A stretch of 64,000 bases of DNA. Origin: Saccharothrix saharensis (lineage in GTDB: Bacteria; Actinomycetota; Actinomycetes; Mycobacteriales; Pseudonocardiaceae). Below the pieces are notes generated by a model. It saw nothing but the letters and a program-made list of their open reading frames with translations. It had not been told where the DNA came from and made no database searches. Of this stretch, positions 61,453 through 64,000 are shown one piece after another. Each line of letters begins with the position of its first letter. Within the stretch, counting starts at the first letter, position 1. The position numbers were made by a program, and so were the translations under genes. The DNA lies in contig NZ_VFPP01000001.1 in NCBI RefSeq assembly GCF_006716745.1, positions 7,761,386 to 7,825,385 on the forward strand. The letters are read 5' to 3'.

Positions 61453-62250
61453 TCAGCCCTGCTCCGGCACCCTGACCTGCTGTTCCACCGATCCTGTCGC
61501 CCGTTCGAGGAAGCGCAGCAGCTCGACCGGGAACGGCAGCACCAGGGTCGAGTTCTTCTCCGCCGCCACCTCCACGATGGTCTGCAGCAGCCTGAGCTGG
61601 AGCGCGGCGGGCGTGGCGGCCATCGCGGCGGCGGCCTCGGACAGCTTCTTCGACGCCTGGAGCTCGCCGTCGGCGGTGATGACGCGCGCCCGCCGCTCCC
61701 GCTCGGCCTCGGCCTGCCGCGACATGGACCGCTTCATGCTCTCCGGCAGCGCCACGTCCTTGATCTCGACCCGGTCGATCTCGATGCCCCACGACACCGC
61801 CGGGTTGTCGATCATCAGCTCCAGGCCCTGGTTGAGGCGCTCGCGGTTGGACAGCAGGTCGTCCAGCTCGCTCTTGCCGATGATCGAGCGCAACGACGTC
61901 TGCGCGACCTGGAGCATGGCGAACCGGTAGTCCTCGACCGTCACCACGGCACGCACCGCGTCGACCACCTTGAAGTACACGACGGCGTCCACGCGCACGG
62001 TGACGTTGTCGCGGGTGATGCCGTCCTGGGCGGGGATGGGCTGGGTGACGATCTGCAGGTTCACCTTGCGCAGCCGGTCAATGCCCGGCACGACCATCGT
62101 CAGCCCCGGTCCGCGCGGCGCGGGCCGCACCCTGCCGAAGCGGAACACCAGGCCCTGCTCGTACTGCTTGACGACGCGGGCGCTGCCCGCGAGCCCGACC
62201 GCGAGCACACCCAGCGCGCCGATGACGATGTCGAGGATCATCGCGACCAT
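61453..62250 (-). CDS. SPFH/band 7 family protein (slipin)
   Basis: 265 aa. One N-terminal membrane helix (about 3-24) precedes the SPFH domain: VVKQYEQGLVFRFGRV, RLRKVNLQIVTQPIPAQDGITRDNVTVRVDAVVYFKV, VAQTSLRSIIGKSELDDLLSNRERLN and WGIEIDRVEIKDVALPESMKRSMSRQAEAERERRARVI, then a short coiled end. It is stomatin/slipin-like and should form oligomeric membrane scaffolds. A partner NfeD gene, common for slipins, is missing. Divergent from mshC, with 90 bases between starts. Confidence 0.92.
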   Translation of the reverse strand: MVAMILDIVIGALGVLAVGLAGSARVVKQYEQGLVFRFGRVRPAPRGPGLTMVVPGIDRLRKVNLQIVTQPIPAQDGITRDNVTVRVDAVVYFKVVDAVRAVVTVEDYRFAMLQVAQTSLRSIIGKSELDDLLSNRERLNQGLELMIDNPAVSWGIEIDRVEIKDVALPESMKRSMSRQAEAERERRARVITADGELQASKKLSEAAAAMAATPAALQLRLLQTIVEVAAEKNSTLVLPFPVELLRFLERATGSVEQQVRVPEQG

Positions 62251-62340
62251 CTCCCACGTCCCTGCCGACGAGGGTACGCCCGGCTTCCCGCGAAGCGGAC
62301 GTTTCGTCCCCGGTCCCGCGCGCGAGTTAGGGTCGTTGAC

Positions 62341-63579
62341 ATGCAGACCTGGTCATCCACTCCTGTCCCGCGGGTAGCGGGGGAGCCGCGTCCGTTGCGG
62401 CTGTTCGACACGGCGTCCGGCGAGGTGCGCCCGACCGCTCCCGGCGCCACCGCCAGGCTGTACGTCTGCGGCATCACCCCGTACGACGCCACGCACCTGG
62501 GCCACGCGGCGACCTACCTGGCGTTCGACCTGGTCCACCGGGTGTGGTTGGACAACGGCCACGACGTGCACTACGTGCAGAACGTGACCGACATCGACGA
62601 CCCGCTGCTGGAGCGGGCCGAGCGCGACCAGGACGACTGGGTGGTCCTCGGCATGCGCGAGACCGCGCTGTTCCGCGAGGACATGGTGGCGCTGCGGGTG
62701 CTGCCGCCGCGAGACTACGTGGGCGCGGTCGACGCGATCCCGGAGGTCGTCGAGGTCATCGCGAAGCTGCTGGCGGGCGGTGCGGCGTACCGGGTCGACG
62801 ACCCGGAGTTCCCCGACGTCTACTTCGACCACACGGCGACCGGCCGGTTCGGCTACGAGTCGAACTACGACCTGGAGACCATGGGCCGGTTCTTCGCCGA
62901 GCGCGGCGGCGACCCGGACCGGGCGGGCAAGCGCCACCCGCTGGACGCGCTGCTGTGGCGCGCGGCCCGGCCGGGCGAGCCGTCGTGGCCGTCGGAGCTG
63001 GGTGAGGGCAGGCCGGGCTGGCACATCGAGTGCAGCGCCATCGCGCTCAACCGCCTGGGCACGTCGTTCGACGTGCAGGGCGGCGGGTCGGACCTGATCT
63101 TCCCGCACCACGAGTTCTCCGCCGCGCACGCCGAGGCGGTGACCGGGGAGCACCCGTTCGCCCGGCACTACGTGCACGCGGGCATGATCGGCCTGGACGG
63201 CGAGAAGATGTCCAAGTCGCGCGGCAACCTGGTGTTCGTGTCGAAGCTGCGGGCGCGGAAGGTCGACCCGAACGCGGTGCGGCTGGCCCTGTTCGCGGGC
63301 CACTACCGCAGCGACCGGCCGTGGAGCGACGCCCTGCTGGCCGAGGCGGAGGCGCGACTGGCGAAGTGGCGGCTGGCGGCGTCGCCGGCCACGGGTCCGA
63401 GCGCGGTCGACACCGTGGCCCGGCTGCGCGACCACCTCAGCGACGACCTCGACACTCCCCGCGCGTTGGCGGCGATGGACGCGTGGGCGGCCGAAGCCGT
63501 CGCCACCGGCGGCACGGACCACACCGGTCCGACCCTCTTCCGCGCCGCCGCCGACTCGCTGCTGGGCGTGGAGCTCTGA
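62341..63579 (+). CDS. mshC: Mycothiol ligase MshC (cysteine:GlcN-Ins ligase)
   Basis: 412 aa, full length. It is a cysteinyl-tRNA-synthetase paralogue without the tRNA-binding end: LYVCGITPYDATHLGHAATY with zinc Cys and HLGH signature, HIECSAIALNRLG with the second zinc Cys, GGGSDLIFPHHEFSAA with zinc ligands, and KMSKS in GEKMSKSRGNLVFVSKL. It joins cysteine to 1-D-myo-inosityl-2-amino-2-deoxy-glucopyranoside using ATP, the step before acetylation in mycothiol synthesis. The ATG at 62341 is clear; longer frames are antisense to the slipin gene. Divergent from the slipin. Confidence 0.96.
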   Translation: MQTWSSTPVPRVAGEPRPLRLFDTASGEVRPTAPGATARLYVCGITPYDATHLGHAATYLAFDLVHRVWLDNGHDVHYVQNVTDIDDPLLERAERDQDDWVVLGMRETALFREDMVALRVLPPRDYVGAVDAIPEVVEVIAKLLAGGAAYRVDDPEFPDVYFDHTATGRFGYESNYDLETMGRFFAERGGDPDRAGKRHPLDALLWRAARPGEPSWPSELGEGRPGWHIECSAIALNRLGTSFDVQGGGSDLIFPHHEFSAAHAEAVTGEHPFARHYVHAGMIGLDGEKMSKSRGNLVFVSKLRARKVDPNAVRLALFAGHYRSDRPWSDALLAEAEARLAKWRLAASPATGPSAVDTVARLRDHLSDDLDTPRALAAMDAWAAEAVATGGTDHTGPTLFRAAADSLLGVEL

Positions 63580-63720
63580 CCCCCGGGAGATGAGGTGACC
63601 GGCTCCGGGGCGGCGTCCACATCGTTGGGGGTCGCCCGGGAGCACAGCACCCGCTCCACCGGGACCACCGAATCCGAACTCCGGTGCCGCGTCCGCCACG
63701 GCCCACGGGTGTCACGTGAA

Positions 63721-63749
63721 CGGGGCCGCCCCGGAGTGGGACGGCCCCG
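63721..63749. terminator. Hairpin downstream of the P-domain gene
   Basis: CGGGGCCGCCCC (63721-63732) pairs with GGGACGGCCCCG (63738-63749), one bulge. It lies 16 bases past the leftward stop of the P-domain gene, and 142 bases past mshC. Confidence 0.7.
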
Positions 63750-63764
63750 CCGGTCACGTCACGC

Positions 63765-64000
63765 TCAGACGTCGAGCGTCCAGCTGTTGAGGTAACCCGT
63801 GTCGAACAGCGCCTGGTCGCGGACGCGCAGCTTCCAGGTGCCCGCGGCCGCCTCGGAGGAGGCGTTCACGGTGTACGAGCGGTTGATGTTGTCGGTGCTG
63901 CCGCCGCTGCGGTTGTGCAGGTTGTAGACCGTGCCGTCCGGCGCGACCAGGTCCACGATCAGGTCACCGATGTAGGTGTGCACGATGTTGACCTGCACGG
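63765..64000 (-). CDS. P/Homo B-domain secreted protein, C-terminal fragment (cut by right window edge)
   Basis: The last 78 codons are visible. HTYIGDLIVDLVAPDGTVYNLHNRSGGSTDNIN, then AAGTWKLRVRDQALFDTGYLNSWTLDV is the end of a proprotein convertase P domain, a beta-sandwich that follows the catalytic domain in secreted S8, S1 or M4 peptidases of actinobacteria. The start and catalytic domain lie outside the window, so the enzyme class is unknown. Confidence 0.85.
   Translation of the reverse strand, partial: VQVNIVHTYIGDLIVDLVAPDGTVYNLHNRSGGSTDNINRSYTVNASSEAAAGTWKLRVRDQALFDTGYLNSWTLDV

Noticed and set aside
63595..63795. 66-codon frame after mshC
   Set aside because: Overlaps a terminator hairpin and the 3' end of the P-domain gene; no recognisable protein features.

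Overview
The window is GC-rich actinobacterial chromosome, most likely from the Pseudonocardiaceae (the Saccharothrix/Actinosynnema/Lentzea group). This rests on the mycothiol gene mshC, a mycothiol-dependent maleylpyruvate isomerase-like protein, a six-gene Mce operon, an ANTAR regulator, the mycobacterial-type order fabG-inhA-hemH, frequent GTG starts with stop/start overlaps, and secreted cellulases under CebR-type TGGGAGCGCTCCCA operators. The genus is inferred from gene content only. No tRNA, rRNA, CRISPR array, insertion sequence or prophage was seen.

Layout. 0-9.3 kb: a methyltransferase fragment, an alpha/beta hydrolase overlapping a PAS-like tandem-GGDEF protein, a divergent MerR regulator and mycothiol-dependent enzyme, an MHYT membrane protein, a MobA-like protein, a MoxR-DUF58-VWA operon and a DUF5655-like protein. 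9.3-13.2 kb: an inverted repeat array, then a response regulator-histidine kinase-TAXI solute-binding protein operon and a GAF-ANTAR protein. 13.2-26.2 kb: a cell-envelope/lipid block with a lipoprotein, two related secreted proteins (one carrying a LAYTG sortase signal), a small secreted protein, a PucR-type regulator, an acyl-CoA synthetase and mceA-F without yrbE permeases. 26.2-28.2 kb: a PIN-like protein, a YchJ-type SEC-C protein and a small repeat protein.

28.2-42.3 kb is a cellulose-degradation island: GH6-CBM2, GH3-CBM2, GH9-CBM3-FN3-FN3-CBM3, CBM2-GH48, and an apparently cytoplasmic GH3 with an inserted beta-trefoil followed by a LacI regulator. A second GH6 (CBM2-linker-GH6) lies apart at 52.1-53.9 kb. 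Together these give endo- and exo-acting cellulases plus beta-glucosidases. Four of the five secreted enzymes have CebR-type boxes upstream; GH48 does not.

42.3-51.7 kb holds a deoxyribosyltransferase-like TPR protein, cutA, a decayed NmrA-like pseudogene, an NTF2-like protein, a large FAD/Fe-S oxidoreductase, fabG-inhA, a terminator, hemH, a YcxB-like protein and a conserved hypothetical. 54-64 kb holds an aminoglycoside phosphotransferase-like kinase, an AAA-VWA pair, an M23 peptidase with near-identical FG-GAP repeats, ctaD, a slipin, mshC and the C-terminus of a P-domain protein cut by the right edge.

The most unexpected signal is a family of TTGTCAC-type inverted repeats (TTGTCAC-N4-GTGACAA in its best form) found, as far as I could see by eye, only at four promoters of the 13-20 kb envelope block, one of them in front of the PucR-type regulator gene. 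With a second shared element, TACTCGTCRGTAA, this suggests that the lipoprotein, surface proteins, acyl-CoA synthetase and Mce operon form one co-regulated envelope module. That is inference from sequence alone.
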